This document shows, piece by piece, positions 34,481 through 43,195 of a stretch of DNA of 64,000 nt. The notes below the pieces were generated by a model. That model was given only the letters and a program-made list of their open reading frames with translations. It was not told the DNA's origin and did not search any database. Numbering within the stretch: position 1 is the first letter of the stretch; every line of letters begins with the position of its first letter. The stretch covers positions 1,984,001-2,048,000 of the forward strand of contig NZ_CP080376.1 in NCBI RefSeq assembly GCF_019443405.1. Reading direction: 5' to 3'. Made by a program: the position numbers and the translations under genes. Origin of the DNA: Brevundimonas sp. PAMC22021. Lineage in GTDB: Bacteria > Pseudomonadota > Alphaproteobacteria > Caulobacterales > Caulobacteraceae.

Positions 34481-35299
34481 ATGACGGGCGAGCCTGAACT
34501 GAGCGCCGACGAACTCGAACGGCAGTACAACAACCGCGCCCTGGTCCCGGATCATCCGTCCGTGATGGCGCGCTGGAAGGCGGGATCGGAGGCGGCTCGG
34601 GTCGCCCATCCGCCCGAGCGGCTGAAGTACGGGACCGGCGAGCGCGAGCTGATGGATTGGTTCGACGCAGGCGCGGGCGCGCCGGTCGCCGTCTTCATCC
34701 ACGGCGGCTACTGGCAGGCGCTGGACGAGAGTTGGTTCAGCTTCGTCGCCCCGCCGCTGCTGGCGCACGGCGTCAGCGTGGTGGTCCCGACCTATGACCT
34801 GGCCCCGCATGTCAGCCTGGATCGCATCGTCGAGCAGATGCGGATGGCGGTTGAAAATGTGGCGGCGCGAACGGGCGCAAGACCGGTCGTCACCGGTCAT
34901 TCGGCCGGCGGGCACCTGTCGGCCTGCCTGCTGTCCGAAAGCCGGGCGCGGGCGGCCGTGGCCATCTCGGGCGTGTTCGAGCTGGCGCCGCTGATCTCGA
35001 CCTCCCTCAACGCGGCGCTGAGGCTCGACGCCTTTGAAGCGCGCCGGCTGTCGCCCGCCGCGTGGCCGGCGCCTTCGGGGGCCGTGCTGGACTGCGTCGT
35101 GGGCGCGGACGAAAGCGCCGAGTTCGTACGTCAGAGCCGGGACATGGCCGAACGCTGGAGGGTGGATGGCGTGCAGACGCGGTTTGATCCCCTGCCCGGC
35201 CTGAACCACTTCACCGTACTGAACCCGCTGTTCGACACCGACAGCGCGCTGGTGAAGCGGATCGCGGAGCTGGCCCGCGCGGATTTTGGGCAAGTCTAG
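34481..35299 (+). CDS. alpha/beta hydrolase, kynurenine formamidase-like
   Basis: A 272-residue esterase/lipase-type hydrolase. VAVFIHGGYWQALDESWFSF is the oxyanion HGG(Y)W motif typical of arylformamidases; VTGHSAGGHLSACLL is the nucleophile elbow (Ser); a late acidic residue (CVVGADESAEF) and LPGLNHFTVLN (His) complete the triad. The N terminus (ERQYNNRALVPDHPSV) also matches formamidase-like members. Tryptophan-catabolic genes are not near, so the substrate remains open. The ATG at 34481 is preferred over a GTG at 34463. Confidence 0.85.
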   Translation: MTGEPELSADELERQYNNRALVPDHPSVMARWKAGSEAARVAHPPERLKYGTGERELMDWFDAGAGAPVAVFIHGGYWQALDESWFSFVAPPLLAHGVSVVVPTYDLAPHVSLDRIVEQMRMAVENVAARTGARPVVTGHSAGGHLSACLLSESRARAAVAISGVFELAPLISTSLNAALRLDAFEARRLSPAAWPAPSGAVLDCVVGADESAEFVRQSRDMAERWRVDGVQTRFDPLPGLNHFTVLNPLFDTDSALVKRIAELARADFGQV

Positions 35300-35315
35300 C
35301 GCAAGACACGCCGTC

Positions 35316-35672
35316 TTAGGCGGGTCGGTCAGCCCGCCAGATAAAGACGAAGTTGCGATGCTCGGCCCACGTCTGACCCTCCACATGGTCGCCCGCCAAG
35401 CAGGCTGCTGTATGGTAAGGCCCGACGCCGTCGCTGGTGCGGAACGACACGCACAGCCGGCCGTGCTGACGCTTCCACCGTCCCGCTTGGATCTGACTGT
35501 TGTAGAAGTCGCCCGTGACCACCCCATCCGGAAGAAGCGTGAGATTCATGGGCTGGCGATAAGGTTGAGCGGGATCGGTCGCCAGATCGACCGACCATGC
35601 GCCATCGATGCTTTGGACAGGCGGCGGCTCCTGCAAGCCGGCAAGGGCGACAAGACCAAGCGCTGCGAACAT
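35316..35672 (-). CDS. small secreted protein of unknown function
   Basis: A 118-residue protein with a short signal-like start (MFAALGLVALAGLQEP) and a mature beta-rich domain: IDGAWSVDLATDP, MNLTLLPDGVVTGDFYNSQI, AGRWKRQHGRLCVSFRTSDG, ACLAGDHVEGQTW. The two cysteines could pair. The strand order suggests a small lipocalin-like or META-like barrel, but I cannot assign it. The start is uncertain because no strong ribosome site is visible. It converges on the hydrolase gene. Confidence 0.55.
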   Translation of the reverse strand: MFAALGLVALAGLQEPPPVQSIDGAWSVDLATDPAQPYRQPMNLTLLPDGVVTGDFYNSQIQAGRWKRQHGRLCVSFRTSDGVGPYHTAACLAGDHVEGQTWAEHRNFVFIWRADRPA

Positions 35673-35814
35673 ATCCGCCCCTCCAATGACTGTCGAACGA
35701 CGCTCTCTCGTTCCCGCACAAACGTCAACAGGTCCGCCGCTGACGCGGTTTCACTTGACCTTGCGTCCGCGACATCGGAGGTCGGGCGCGAAGCTTTCGC
35801 AGAGGAAACCGTCC

Positions 35815-36495
35815 ATGCTCCACGACCGTCTCAGCGTCCTGAACGCGCTGGAAAGCCAAGGCGTCGCGCCGGTCTTCTACCACCCCGATCCGGAGGTGTG
35901 CCTGAACGTCATCCGCGCCTCGGCGCGCGGGGGGGCCAAGGTGGTGGAGTTCACCAATCGCGGCGACTTCGCCTGCGATCTGTTCGGCGAGATCAACCGC
36001 GAGCTGTCGCGCACCGACCCGGACATCATCCTGGGCATCGGCTCGGTGGTGGATAGCGGAACCGCCGCCCTCTACATCAACCGGGGCGCGCGTTTCGTGG
36101 TCAGCCCCTGCCTGGTTCCGGATGTGGCCAAGGCGTGCAACCGCCGCATGGTCGCCTACTTCCCCGGCTGCGGCAGCGTGACCGACATCAGCAATGCGCA
36201 CGAGCTGGGCTGCGAGATCGTGAAGCTGTTTCCCGGCGCGTCGGTCGGCGGGCCGGACTTCGTCAAGGCGGTGCGCGGCCCCCTGCCCTGGGTCAAGATC
36301 ATGCCGACCGGCGGCGTCGATCCGGACGAGGCCTCCATCGCCAAATGGTTCGGAGCGGGCATCGTGGCGGCCGGCATGGGGTCCAAGCTGGTGACCGATC
36401 AGGCCGTCCGCGACGGCGACTGGGCCGGCATCGAGGCGCAGGTCAGAAAGACGGTGGACGCCATCGCCGCCTTCCGCGCCTTCAATAAGGGCTGA
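35815..36495 (+). CDS. eda: KDPG aldolase (2-dehydro-3-deoxyphosphogluconate aldolase)
   Basis: Splits KDPG to pyruvate and glyceraldehyde-3-phosphate, completing the Entner-Doudoroff route begun by zwf-pgl-edd some 3 kb upstream. The 226-residue TIM barrel has VVEFTNRGD for the usual Glu region, RGARFVVSPCLVPDV and IVKLFPGASVGGPDFVKAV, where the Schiff-base Lys is expected in VKLFPG, and IMPTGGVDPDE for phosphate binding. The ATG at 35815 follows AGAGGAAAC; the open frame from 35608 has no family match. It stands apart from the edd cluster. Confidence 0.9.
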   Translation: MLHDRLSVLNALESQGVAPVFYHPDPEVCLNVIRASARGGAKVVEFTNRGDFACDLFGEINRELSRTDPDIILGIGSVVDSGTAALYINRGARFVVSPCLVPDVAKACNRRMVAYFPGCGSVTDISNAHELGCEIVKLFPGASVGGPDFVKAVRGPLPWVKIMPTGGVDPDEASIAKWFGAGIVAAGMGSKLVTDQAVRDGDWAGIEAQVRKTVDAIAAFRAFNKG

Positions 36496-36498
36496 GCC

Positions 36499-36993
36499 TC
36501 AAGGCTGCGGCGGAGCCGGAGGCGGCGTCTCCGGCTTCTTGGCGTCGCTGCGGCGGGCCAGGATCGGCGCCAGCGCCCGGCGCTCGGCGGGCGACAGGCC
36601 GGTCATGATCGTCACCGCGCCGCTTTCCAGCCGCGCACGCCCGCGCATCTCGGCCAAACGCGCCTGTTCCATCAGCGCCTGAACCTCGGCCGGGTTGAAC
36701 GGCTCGGCCGAGGCCCGCTCGATCGCCTGACGACGGGCCGCGCGCGCCGCATCGAAATCGGGCCGCGCGGTCAGGGCCGAGGCGCGCAGTTCGGTGCGTA
36801 TACGCTCGCGCGCCGGCTGCGGCAGCGGCTGCAGCAGGGTTCCGAGGCGATCCTCGCGGCCGGGCCTGCCTTGCGCCTCCGCGTGTTTCACCGCACGGTC
36901 CTGGGCGATCCAGGCGGTGACGCCGCCGGCCACGGCGAACAGATTGAGGGCAACCGACGCGGCCAGGGCGATCTTCAGCGTGCGCGCGTTCAC
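36499..36993 (-). CDS. periplasmic heavy-metal-sensor/CpxP-like protein
   Basis: A 164-residue protein with one N-terminal membrane anchor (LKIALAASVALNLFAVAGGV) and a helical periplasmic domain (LQPLPQPARERIRTELRASA, FNPAEVQALMEQARLAEMRG, MTGLSPAERRALAPIL) like the CnrX/CpxP/Spy group (heavy-metal resistance, LTXXQ-type). It ends in a Pro-rich tail. It is the third gene after the ECF sigma and anti-sigma genes with an ATGA overlap, and probably senses periplasmic metal or folding stress for that pair. It converges on eda three bases away. Confidence 0.8.
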   Translation of the reverse strand: MNARTLKIALAASVALNLFAVAGGVTAWIAQDRAVKHAEAQGRPGREDRLGTLLQPLPQPARERIRTELRASALTARPDFDAARAARRQAIERASAEPFNPAEVQALMEQARLAEMRGRARLESGAVTIMTGLSPAERRALAPILARRSDAKKPETPPPAPPQP

Positions 36994-37307
36994 TCGGGCG
37001 CCTCGTCCAGAACTTCGGCGTCATCCACGCTGGTCCAGGCAGCCTGGGACAGCACCGCGTCCGCGCGCGCCGCCTGAGTGGCCTGGGTGGTGACGCCCAG
37101 CCCCGCCACCACGCCGGCGCAGGCCGCCGCGGCCCAGCCGGCGCCCAGCGTCAGCCGCAGCCCGACATGCCAGCGGGCAAGCCAGCTCTCCGCGCGCGGG
37201 GTCAGCCCGGCCTCCAGCGCCGAAGCCAGCACCCGGTCGCGCAGGGCGGCCGAAGGGATCAGGCGCGGCGAGGCGCCCAGCATTCGGTCCAGATCGCGGT
37301 CGTTCAT
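36990..37307 (-). CDS. probable anti-sigma factor, single-pass membrane protein
   Basis: A 105-residue protein: cytosolic N terminus (MNDRDLDRMLGASPRLIPSA) with helices, one membrane segment (LTLGAGWAAAACAGVVAGLG, about 66-86) and a short periplasmic end. It overlaps the sigma gene by ATGA at one end and the periplasmic sensor gene at the other. The topology and position match anti-sigma factors of ECF units; the zinc motif HxxxCxxC is absent. An ATG at 37313 is the alternative start, but the overlap and the GGAGA spacing favour 37307. Confidence 0.72.
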   Translation of the reverse strand: MNDRDLDRMLGASPRLIPSAALRDRVLASALEAGLTPRAESWLARWHVGLRLTLGAGWAAAACAGVVAGLGVTTQATQAARADAVLSQAAWTSVDDAEVLDEAPE

Positions 37308-37876
37308 CCCCATTCTCCGTTCCTAGCCCCCGGCGCCAGATCGGCCAACGCCTGGCGCAGCGCGCGTCGGCCGCGTGACAGGAGGCTTTCCAGCGCCTCG
37401 ACGCTGATTTCCATGGCCGCGGCGGCGTCGATGTTGGTCATTTCCTGATAGTGGCACAGCACCACCGCTTCGCGTTGACGATCCGGCAGCCGCCGCAAGG
37501 CCGCATCGACCCGCACGCCCGTCTCGGCCGCCAGCAGGCCGCGATCCGGCGCGGGCCCCTCGTCCGGCCGATCGGGCGGCGTCTCCGTCGCGATCTCGCG
37601 CCTGCGCCGCAGCCGGTCGTAGCAGAGGTTCAGCGCCACCCGATGCAGCCAGGTGTCGAACTTGGCCTGGCCGAAGCTCCAGCGCGGCGCCTGTTTCCAG
37701 GCGCGCAGCATGGCGTCCTGAGCCACGTCCTCGGCCTCGGCCGCGTCGCCCAGCATCCGGTTGGCCAGGTTCAGCACGCGCGGCAGCTTGCGCGACACCA
37801 TGGCCTGGATCGCCGCCGGGTCGCCTCGACCCACACGGCGAACCAGATCCTCGTCGGGGTCGGCGCTTGCGGCCAA
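37304..37876 (-). CDS. ECF-family RNA polymerase sigma factor
   Basis: A 190-residue sigma-70 family protein with region 2 (DEDLVRRVGRGDPAAIQAMV, NLANRMLGDAAEAEDVAQDA, FDTWLHRVALNLCYDRLRRR) and region 4 (ALRRLPDRQREAVVLCHYQE, NIDAAAAMEISVEALESLLS). Regions 1 and 3 are missing, as in ECF sigmas. The start is TTG at 37876, preceded by AGAGG; a stop codon lies directly upstream in frame, so no longer form exists. It probably directs its own operon and envelope stress genes under control of the membrane anti-sigma downstream. Confidence 0.9.
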   Translation of the reverse strand: MAASADPDEDLVRRVGRGDPAAIQAMVSRKLPRVLNLANRMLGDAAEAEDVAQDAMLRAWKQAPRWSFGQAKFDTWLHRVALNLCYDRLRRRREIATETPPDRPDEGPAPDRGLLAAETGVRVDAALRRLPDRQREAVVLCHYQEMTNIDAAAAMEISVEALESLLSRGRRALRQALADLAPGARNGEWG

Positions 37877-37942
37877 TCACGCCTCTTTCGCTGCTGACGA
37901 AAGGGCCCGCGTCGCCCGATGCGGCCGACCCCGACACGGTTC

Positions 37943-38503
37943 TTACTCCGAAGCCGGAGCGGGAGGCGAGACCGCCGGACGCGCCATCCGACGATGAGCC
38001 TTGCCGGCGCGGCGTTCCTCGGACGTCAGATACCCGTCGCCATTCGCATCCAGCCGGTCGAACCGCTGTTCAAGCCGCGTGCGGGCCTCAGAGACGGCGA
38101 CCGGACCGCGAGCGGCATGGCCGGCGCGCGCGGGACGCGCGGCATGGGCGCGACGACCCGCGGCCGGGCGCGCCTCGAACTCGGCGCGGCTGAGCATGCC
38201 GTCACTGTTCGCATCGAGCTTGGCGAAGCGGTTGGAAGCGCGTTCCGCGCGCTGGGCCTGCCGACCGGCGCGGCGTTCCTCGACGGCGACCGAGCCGTCC
38301 CGGTTGGCGTCCAGGGCGCCGAGACGGCTGACGCGGGCGTCCACGAACTCGGTCCGGCTGATCCGACCGTCGCGGTCGGCGTCGGCGCGGGCGACACGCT
38401 GCGCCTGTGGGCCGGTGCCGACGGCGTTCTGGGCCGCCATCGCTGTCGTTCCGGCCGCGGCGCCCGCAAGCGCCAGGCCGGCTATGATGAGCTTGATCTG
38501 CAT
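37943..38503 (-). CDS. secreted EF-hand calcium-binding protein
   Basis: A 186-residue protein with a signal peptide (MQIKLIIAGLALAGAAAGTT, cut near AMAAQ) and four EF-hand loops: DADRDGRISRTEF, DANRDGSVAVEE, DANSDGMLSRAEF and DANGDGYLTSEE. The spacing suggests two pairs. Ala/Arg/His-rich linkers separate them. It lies 66 bases upstream of the ECF sigma gene on the same strand, so it may belong to that operon. GGAG stands nine bases before the ATG. Confidence 0.85.
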   Translation of the reverse strand: MQIKLIIAGLALAGAAAGTTAMAAQNAVGTGPQAQRVARADADRDGRISRTEFVDARVSRLGALDANRDGSVAVEERRAGRQAQRAERASNRFAKLDANSDGMLSRAEFEARPAAGRRAHAARPARAGHAARGPVAVSEARTRLEQRFDRLDANGDGYLTSEERRAGKAHRRMARPAVSPPAPASE

Positions 38504-38567
38504 AGGCGTTCGTCTCCGATGAGTGGTCAGCACCTGCACCCCAGTCGAAGATTGAACGTCGGGGGCT

Positions 38568-41465
38568 TCAGCTTCCGTCGCGGGATTCCAGCACGGCCTC
38601 GAAGGCGGCGCGCGCACGGGTCCGGAGCGCCTGGAGATCGGCCTTCAGCGCCAGGTAGTCTTCGGCGCCAACCGCTGTGGCCAGGCGGGCGTGAAAGGGC
38701 TCGGGCTCGCCGTCCGGATCGACCCGCCCGTCGAAGGCGGCGGCCAGAATCTGGCTGAGCCGCTGCTGGGTGCGCCAGGCGTCGGCCAGGAGGGGATCAT
38801 CGGTCAGGGCGTCGAGCGTCGAGTGGGTCAGCGGTCGGCCTTCGCCGGCGGCGACGAGCTGGCGATACTGGGCGACGAACTCGGCGTCCACCTGGCCGCC
38901 CGGCGACAGCTTCAGGTCCCAGAAACCCTGCGGCCGGCGTTCTCGGTCCATCAGGGCGCGCATTCGAGCGACGTCGCCGGCCACGTCCACGCCCGGGCGA
39001 GGTTGGCGCAGCACCCGCTCCACGACCTGCTCGACCTCGTCGGCGAAGGCGGGGTCGCTGGCCCAGACCACGCGCGCGCGGGTCAGGACCATGAACTCCC
39101 AGGTGTCCGCCTCGCGCCGGTAATAGTCCTCGAACGCCGACAGCCGCACGGCGACCGGCCCCTTGGACCCGGTCGGGCGCAGGCGCATGTCCACCTCATA
39201 AAGGCCGCCCTCGGCCGTGTGCGCCGACAGGGCCGAGATCAGCCGCTGGGTGAAGCGGGCGAAGAAGACCTCGGCCGGCCAGCCCTTGGTCTCGGACGCC
39301 GCGTCCGGCGGCGCGGCGTAGAGGGTCATCAGGTCGAGGTCGGATCCCGCCGTCATCTCGCGCGAGCCCGCCTTTCCCAAGGCGACCACCGCGATCCGCC
39401 CCCCCGGAAGCGCGCCGCCCAGCCGCTCGGTCTCCCCCCACGCGGCGGGCGCCAGGGTGCGCATGGCCGCATCCGCCAGAGCCGCATAGGCGCGACCGGC
39501 GGCCTCCGGTCCCGCCCGACCGGTCAGGGCGTGCATGCCGATGCGAAAGGCCTGTTCGCGGTGCAGGCGGCGCACGGCGTTCATGCGCCCCTCGAAGTCG
39601 CCGGCCTCTTCCGCTTCTCGCATCATCTGATCGGCGAGGCCGTCCTGTTCGGCCAGGTCGGACAGGAAGCGGGCGTCCAGCACGCCGTCCAGCGCCGCCG
39701 GCTGGCGCGCCAGGGTGCGGGCGAGGCGCGGCGCAAAGGCCATAACCCCCACGACCATGGCGAACAGGCGCGGCTGGTTCAGGAACAGGGCCTGCACCTG
39801 CACCCCGTGCGACAGGCCCGAAAAGAAGCCGGCGAAACGGGCGAACGCCGCATCCGGCGACCCGGTCTGCGCCAAGGCTTCCAAGAGGCGCGGGGCCAGG
39901 CGCGTGAACAGCTCTCGTCCCCGTGCGGTCCGGGTCGCGGGAATGCGGCCGTGATGCCAGCTGCGAATGGCGTTCCCGACCGAAACGGGCTCGGAAAAGC
40001 CCATGCGGCGCAGGGTGTTCAGGGTCTCCGGATCGTTCTCCACGCCGGTGAAGACCAGGCTGCCGTATGACGAAGACAGCGTCTCCTCGCCCTCGAACAG
40101 TTCGCCGTAGCGATAGTTGACGCCGAACAGCAGGCCCTCGACCGCCGCGTCGAACAGGCCGAGGTCCCCCTCGCCGGACAGGGCGGCGACGGCGCGACGG
40201 CGCTCGGGGTCGGCCGGCAGGATGTGGGTCTGCTCGTCGTCCAGCATCTGGACGCGATGCTCCAGCGCGCGGAGCTCGGCATAGGCCGAGGCGAGCTCCT
40301 CGGCCACCTCCGCCGAGATGTGGCCGGCCCTGGCCAGCGCATGCAAGGCTTCGACCGTGCGGCTGGAGCGCAGGGCGGGATCGCGCCCGCCCAGGATCAG
40401 CTGCTGGGTCTGGGCGTAGAACTCGATCTCGCGGATGCCGCCGCGACCCAGCTTCAGGTTCGCGCCGGCCGCCTCCAGCCCTTCGCCGGTCTTGTGCACG
40501 TGGATCTGGCGCTTGATCGACTGGATGTCGAGCACGGCGGCGTAGTCCAGGCTGCGGCGCCAGACAAAGGGCTGAAGCGCCTTCAGGAACCGTCGCGCAG
40601 AGCGCAGGTCGCCGCACACTGCGCGCGCCTTGATGAAGGCGGCCCTCTCCCAGTTCTGGCCGACGCTTTCATAGTAGGCCAAGGCCATGGGCACGGCCAC
40701 GACCGGCGGGGTCGAGGAGGGATCGGGGCGCAGGCGCAGGTCGACACGAAACACATAGCCGTCGGCGTTTCGCTCCATCAACAGGCCGGACAGCGCCTTG
40801 GCCGCGCGGTCAACAAAGGTCTGCGGCTCCTCGCCCTCCTTCAATGCGACGCCCAGCAGGCGCGGTTCGTAGAAGAGCGAGATGTCGATGTCGGAGGAGT
40901 AGTTCAGCTCATCGGCGCCGTGCTTGCCCATGGCGATCCCGAACAGGCCGGGGATGGGGCCGCGGGGGTCGTCCGGCGGCGACAGGAGCTTGCCCCGGGC
41001 CCGCTGCTCGACTCCGACCGCGCGAAGGGCGGCGCGCACGGCCGTGTCGGCGAACCGCGACAGGGCCAGGGTGACCTGATCCAGATCCCAGACGCCGCCC
41101 AGGTCGCACAGGGCGGTCAGCAGATGGATGTCGGCCTTGAGGATGCGCAGCGGCTGGCGCACCGCGTCCGGATCGCCGTCCAGCGCGTCGGTCTGCGCAA
41201 GCAGCCGGTCGAGTTCGGTCTGAGGATCGGCCTCCAGCAGGCGGCGGAGGTGCGCGGGCCGACGCCGCATCAGGCCGGACAGATAGGGCGAGGCGCCGGC
41301 GGTGGGCGCGAGAGATGGCCACGCGGCCTCGAGCCGGTCGGTCCAGCCGTCCGCCTGGGCCGCCCTTCGCAGGGTCTCGTAAAGCCGCTCGGCCGCGTTC
41401 GCATCCACGACGGGACCGGCGGGACGCAGGCGGTGGGCCAGAGGGGTCGGGTCGGATGGCGTCAT
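38568..41465 (-). CDS. glnE: bifunctional glutamine synthetase adenylyltransferase/deadenylase
   Basis: GlnE adenylylates glutamine synthetase when nitrogen is plentiful and reverses this under PII control. The 965 residues carry two nucleotidyltransferase domains, each with its GSD/SSD-x-D site: YSSDIDISLFYEP in the N-terminal deadenylylase half and GSDLDLMTLYAAPP in the C-terminal adenylylase half, plus family motifs REIEFYAQTQQLILGGRDP and GKAGSREM. The ATG at 41465 gives the known N terminus; the frame stays open to 43100 only as a shadow of the kinase gene. A type A repeat precedes it. Confidence 0.95.
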   Translation of the reverse strand: MTPSDPTPLAHRLRPAGPVVDANAAERLYETLRRAAQADGWTDRLEAAWPSLAPTAGASPYLSGLMRRRPAHLRRLLEADPQTELDRLLAQTDALDGDPDAVRQPLRILKADIHLLTALCDLGGVWDLDQVTLALSRFADTAVRAALRAVGVEQRARGKLLSPPDDPRGPIPGLFGIAMGKHGADELNYSSDIDISLFYEPRLLGVALKEGEEPQTFVDRAAKALSGLLMERNADGYVFRVDLRLRPDPSSTPPVVAVPMALAYYESVGQNWERAAFIKARAVCGDLRSARRFLKALQPFVWRRSLDYAAVLDIQSIKRQIHVHKTGEGLEAAGANLKLGRGGIREIEFYAQTQQLILGGRDPALRSSRTVEALHALARAGHISAEVAEELASAYAELRALEHRVQMLDDEQTHILPADPERRRAVAALSGEGDLGLFDAAVEGLLFGVNYRYGELFEGEETLSSSYGSLVFTGVENDPETLNTLRRMGFSEPVSVGNAIRSWHHGRIPATRTARGRELFTRLAPRLLEALAQTGSPDAAFARFAGFFSGLSHGVQVQALFLNQPRLFAMVVGVMAFAPRLARTLARQPAALDGVLDARFLSDLAEQDGLADQMMREAEEAGDFEGRMNAVRRLHREQAFRIGMHALTGRAGPEAAGRAYAALADAAMRTLAPAAWGETERLGGALPGGRIAVVALGKAGSREMTAGSDLDLMTLYAAPPDAASETKGWPAEVFFARFTQRLISALSAHTAEGGLYEVDMRLRPTGSKGPVAVRLSAFEDYYRREADTWEFMVLTRARVVWASDPAFADEVEQVVERVLRQPRPGVDVAGDVARMRALMDRERRPQGFWDLKLSPGGQVDAEFVAQYRQLVAAGEGRPLTHSTLDALTDDPLLADAWRTQQRLSQILAAAFDGRVDPDGEPEPFHARLATAVGAEDYLALKADLQALRTRARAAFEAVLESRDGS

Positions 41466-41504
41466 GGGTGGGTTGTAGATCAGGTCTGCGACGCCTTGTC
41501 GAAG

Positions 41505-41640
41505 ACCCCCCTCCGTCTCGCCGGCTTCGCCGTCGATCCACCTCCCCGCCGCTAGCGCGGCAAGGAGGAGAGGCCGCTGCCCTCCTCCCCATCCGCGATG
41601 GGGAGGTGGCGCGAGGCGAAGCCTCGTGACGGAGGGGTTT
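41505..41640. repeat. palindromic intergenic repeat, type A, halves in reversed order
   Basis: CCCCTCCGTCTCGCCGGCTTCGCCG, GATCCACCTCCCC and AAGGAGGAGA on one side, then CCTCCTCCCCATCCGCGATGGGG, AGGTGGCGCGAGGCGAAGCC and TCGTGACGGAGGGGTTT. The halves are those of the copies at 20351 and 33037 but joined through their other ends. It overlaps the last two bases of the kinase stop codon. Confidence 0.78.
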
Positions 41641-43060
41641 AGCCCTGCCCCGCCGCCGCCGGCAGCACCAGGGCGACCCGAAGGCCCGGTCCGTAGCCTT
41701 CGAAGACGCCGGGCCCCTCGTCCAGTTGCACCCGGCCGCCGTGCGCCTCGGCCACCGCCGTGACCAGCGACAGGCCCAGACCCGAGCCCGGCTCGGTGCG
41801 ACTGTTGTCCAGGCGGACGAAACGCTGCACCACCCGCTCGCGGTCGGCGTCCGGCACGCCGGGGCCGGTGTCGGTGACGGAGTATTCGACCTCGCCCGAG
41901 GAGCGCCGGCGCGCCCTCAGCTTCACCGCGCCGCCGGCCGGCGTGTATTTGATGGCGTTGTCGATCAGGTTGGCCAAGGCCTGGGCCAGGAACGGCTGGT
42001 TGCCCTCGACCAGCAGGCCGCGCTCGATTTCGGAGGCGAAGTCCAGCGACTTGTCCTCGGCCGCCGGTTCGTAGAGTTCGGCCATGTCGGCGGCGAGGTC
42101 GGCGGCGTCGAAAACGCGAGGATCGGGCGCGCCGCCGGCCTGGAGCCGCGCGATGGCCAAGACGGTGTTGAAGGTTTTCAGCAGCTGGTCCGCCTCGTCC
42201 AGCGCGATGGTCAGCGCATCGACGCCGTCGATCTTGCCGGCCTCGGCGTCGATCAGGGCGACCTCCAGCTTGGCCCGCATGCGGGTCAACGGCGAGCGCA
42301 GGTCGTGGGCGATGGCGTCGCCGGCGTGGCGGATCGAGGCCATGGACGCCTCCAGCCGGTCCAGCATGCCGTTCAGTCCCTGCGCCAGCTCGTCCAGCTC
42401 GTCGCTGGAATGGCGGGTGGCGACGCGCGCCTTGAGGTCGCCCTCCTGCACCGCCGAAACCACGCGGTTCAGCCCGGCCATGGCCGCCTCGACCCGGCGG
42501 CTGATGAAAATGCCGCCGCCCAGCCCCAGCAGGATCACCATGGCCATGGCCGCCCACAACGCCTGGGTCAGGCGGGACAGATAGTCCTCGATGTCGCCGA
42601 TGTCCTCGCCGACGAACAGGTGGCTGCCGCCGGCCAGCGGCATGATCACGCCGATGGCCTGGCGTCGCTGGACCCGGCCTTCGGGGTCGGTGTCGGTGAT
42701 GCGGAAGGTGTCCCACTGGCCGAGGCCAGGCGTCAGGTTCTCGCCCGCCTCGAACGGCAGGGTCGAGACATTGCCGGTGACCGTCTTTCCCGCCGGATCG
42801 GTCAGCAGATAAAGGTAGGAGCCCCCCCGCACGGTGCGCTCCACCAGCGCGCCGTTCAGCGCATCCAGCCCGCGCGTGCGGTGAATGGCGGTCAGCACGC
42901 CCAGTTCGTTCTCGACGTCCGCCGTCGCCCTCGCCTGGGCCTGCGACGCCGAGGCGAAATAGACATAGGCCAGGATGGCGCTGGCCGCCGCCACGAACAG
43001 GGCCAGGAACAGCAGCGTCAGCCGGAAGGGGGTGCGGCGAAGGAGCGAAGGCAGGCGCAT
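41639..43060 (-). CDS. sensor histidine kinase of an OmpR-type two-component system
   Basis: A 473-residue membrane kinase. Membrane segments at about 13-33 and 168-188 flank a periplasmic sensor of roughly 130 residues; HAMP follows (ISRRVEAAMAGLNRVVSAV); the H-box is AIAHDLRSPLTRMRA with His 252; ATP-binding boxes are NLIDNAIKYTPAGG (N), DTGPGVPD (G1) and GSGLGLSLVTAVAEAHGG (G2). The regulator gene at 43196 lies upstream in the same transcript, separated by a hairpin repeat. The signal is not known; it belongs to the EnvZ/CzcS-like group by layout. Confidence 0.92.
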   Translation of the reverse strand: MRLPSLLRRTPFRLTLLFLALFVAAASAILAYVYFASASQAQARATADVENELGVLTAIHRTRGLDALNGALVERTVRGGSYLYLLTDPAGKTVTGNVSTLPFEAGENLTPGLGQWDTFRITDTDPEGRVQRRQAIGVIMPLAGGSHLFVGEDIGDIEDYLSRLTQALWAAMAMVILLGLGGGIFISRRVEAAMAGLNRVVSAVQEGDLKARVATRHSSDELDELAQGLNGMLDRLEASMASIRHAGDAIAHDLRSPLTRMRAKLEVALIDAEAGKIDGVDALTIALDEADQLLKTFNTVLAIARLQAGGAPDPRVFDAADLAADMAELYEPAAEDKSLDFASEIERGLLVEGNQPFLAQALANLIDNAIKYTPAGGAVKLRARRRSSGEVEYSVTDTGPGVPDADRERVVQRFVRLDNSRTEPGSGLGLSLVTAVAEAHGGRVQLDEGPGVFEGYGPGLRVALVLPAAAGQG

Positions 43061-43067
43061 GGTCGCT

Positions 43068-43190
43068 AGTGGCGAGTGGCAGGTGGCGAGTGACGAGCAA
43101 GCAGACGCGCGCCGCAGCACAGGCTCCTGCTCACCACACGCTCGCCTCTAAATTTCACCGTCTCGTTACTCGCCACCCGCCACTCGCCTC
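43068..43190. repeat. long inverted repeat, type E (GTGGCGAGTGGC)
   Basis: GCGAGTGGCAGG...GTGACGAG at 43072-43097 and CTCGTTACTC...CCACTCGC at 43162-43187 are complementary at 24 of 26 positions. In the regulator-to-kinase transcript they would form a long stem-loop. The text TGGCGAGTGGC also appears, singly, near 20332-20344. Confidence 0.7.
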
Positions 43191-43195
43191 TGACT

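Noticed and set aside
41505..41640. Possible CRISPR-like array among the dispersed repeats
   Set aside because: Copies are single, far apart and palindromic without regular spacers; no cas gene is present.
38568..43100. 1510-codon frame that would fuse glnE to upstream sequence
   Set aside because: The part beyond 41465 is an out-of-frame reading of the histidine kinase gene and a repeat; GlnE has its normal start at 41465.
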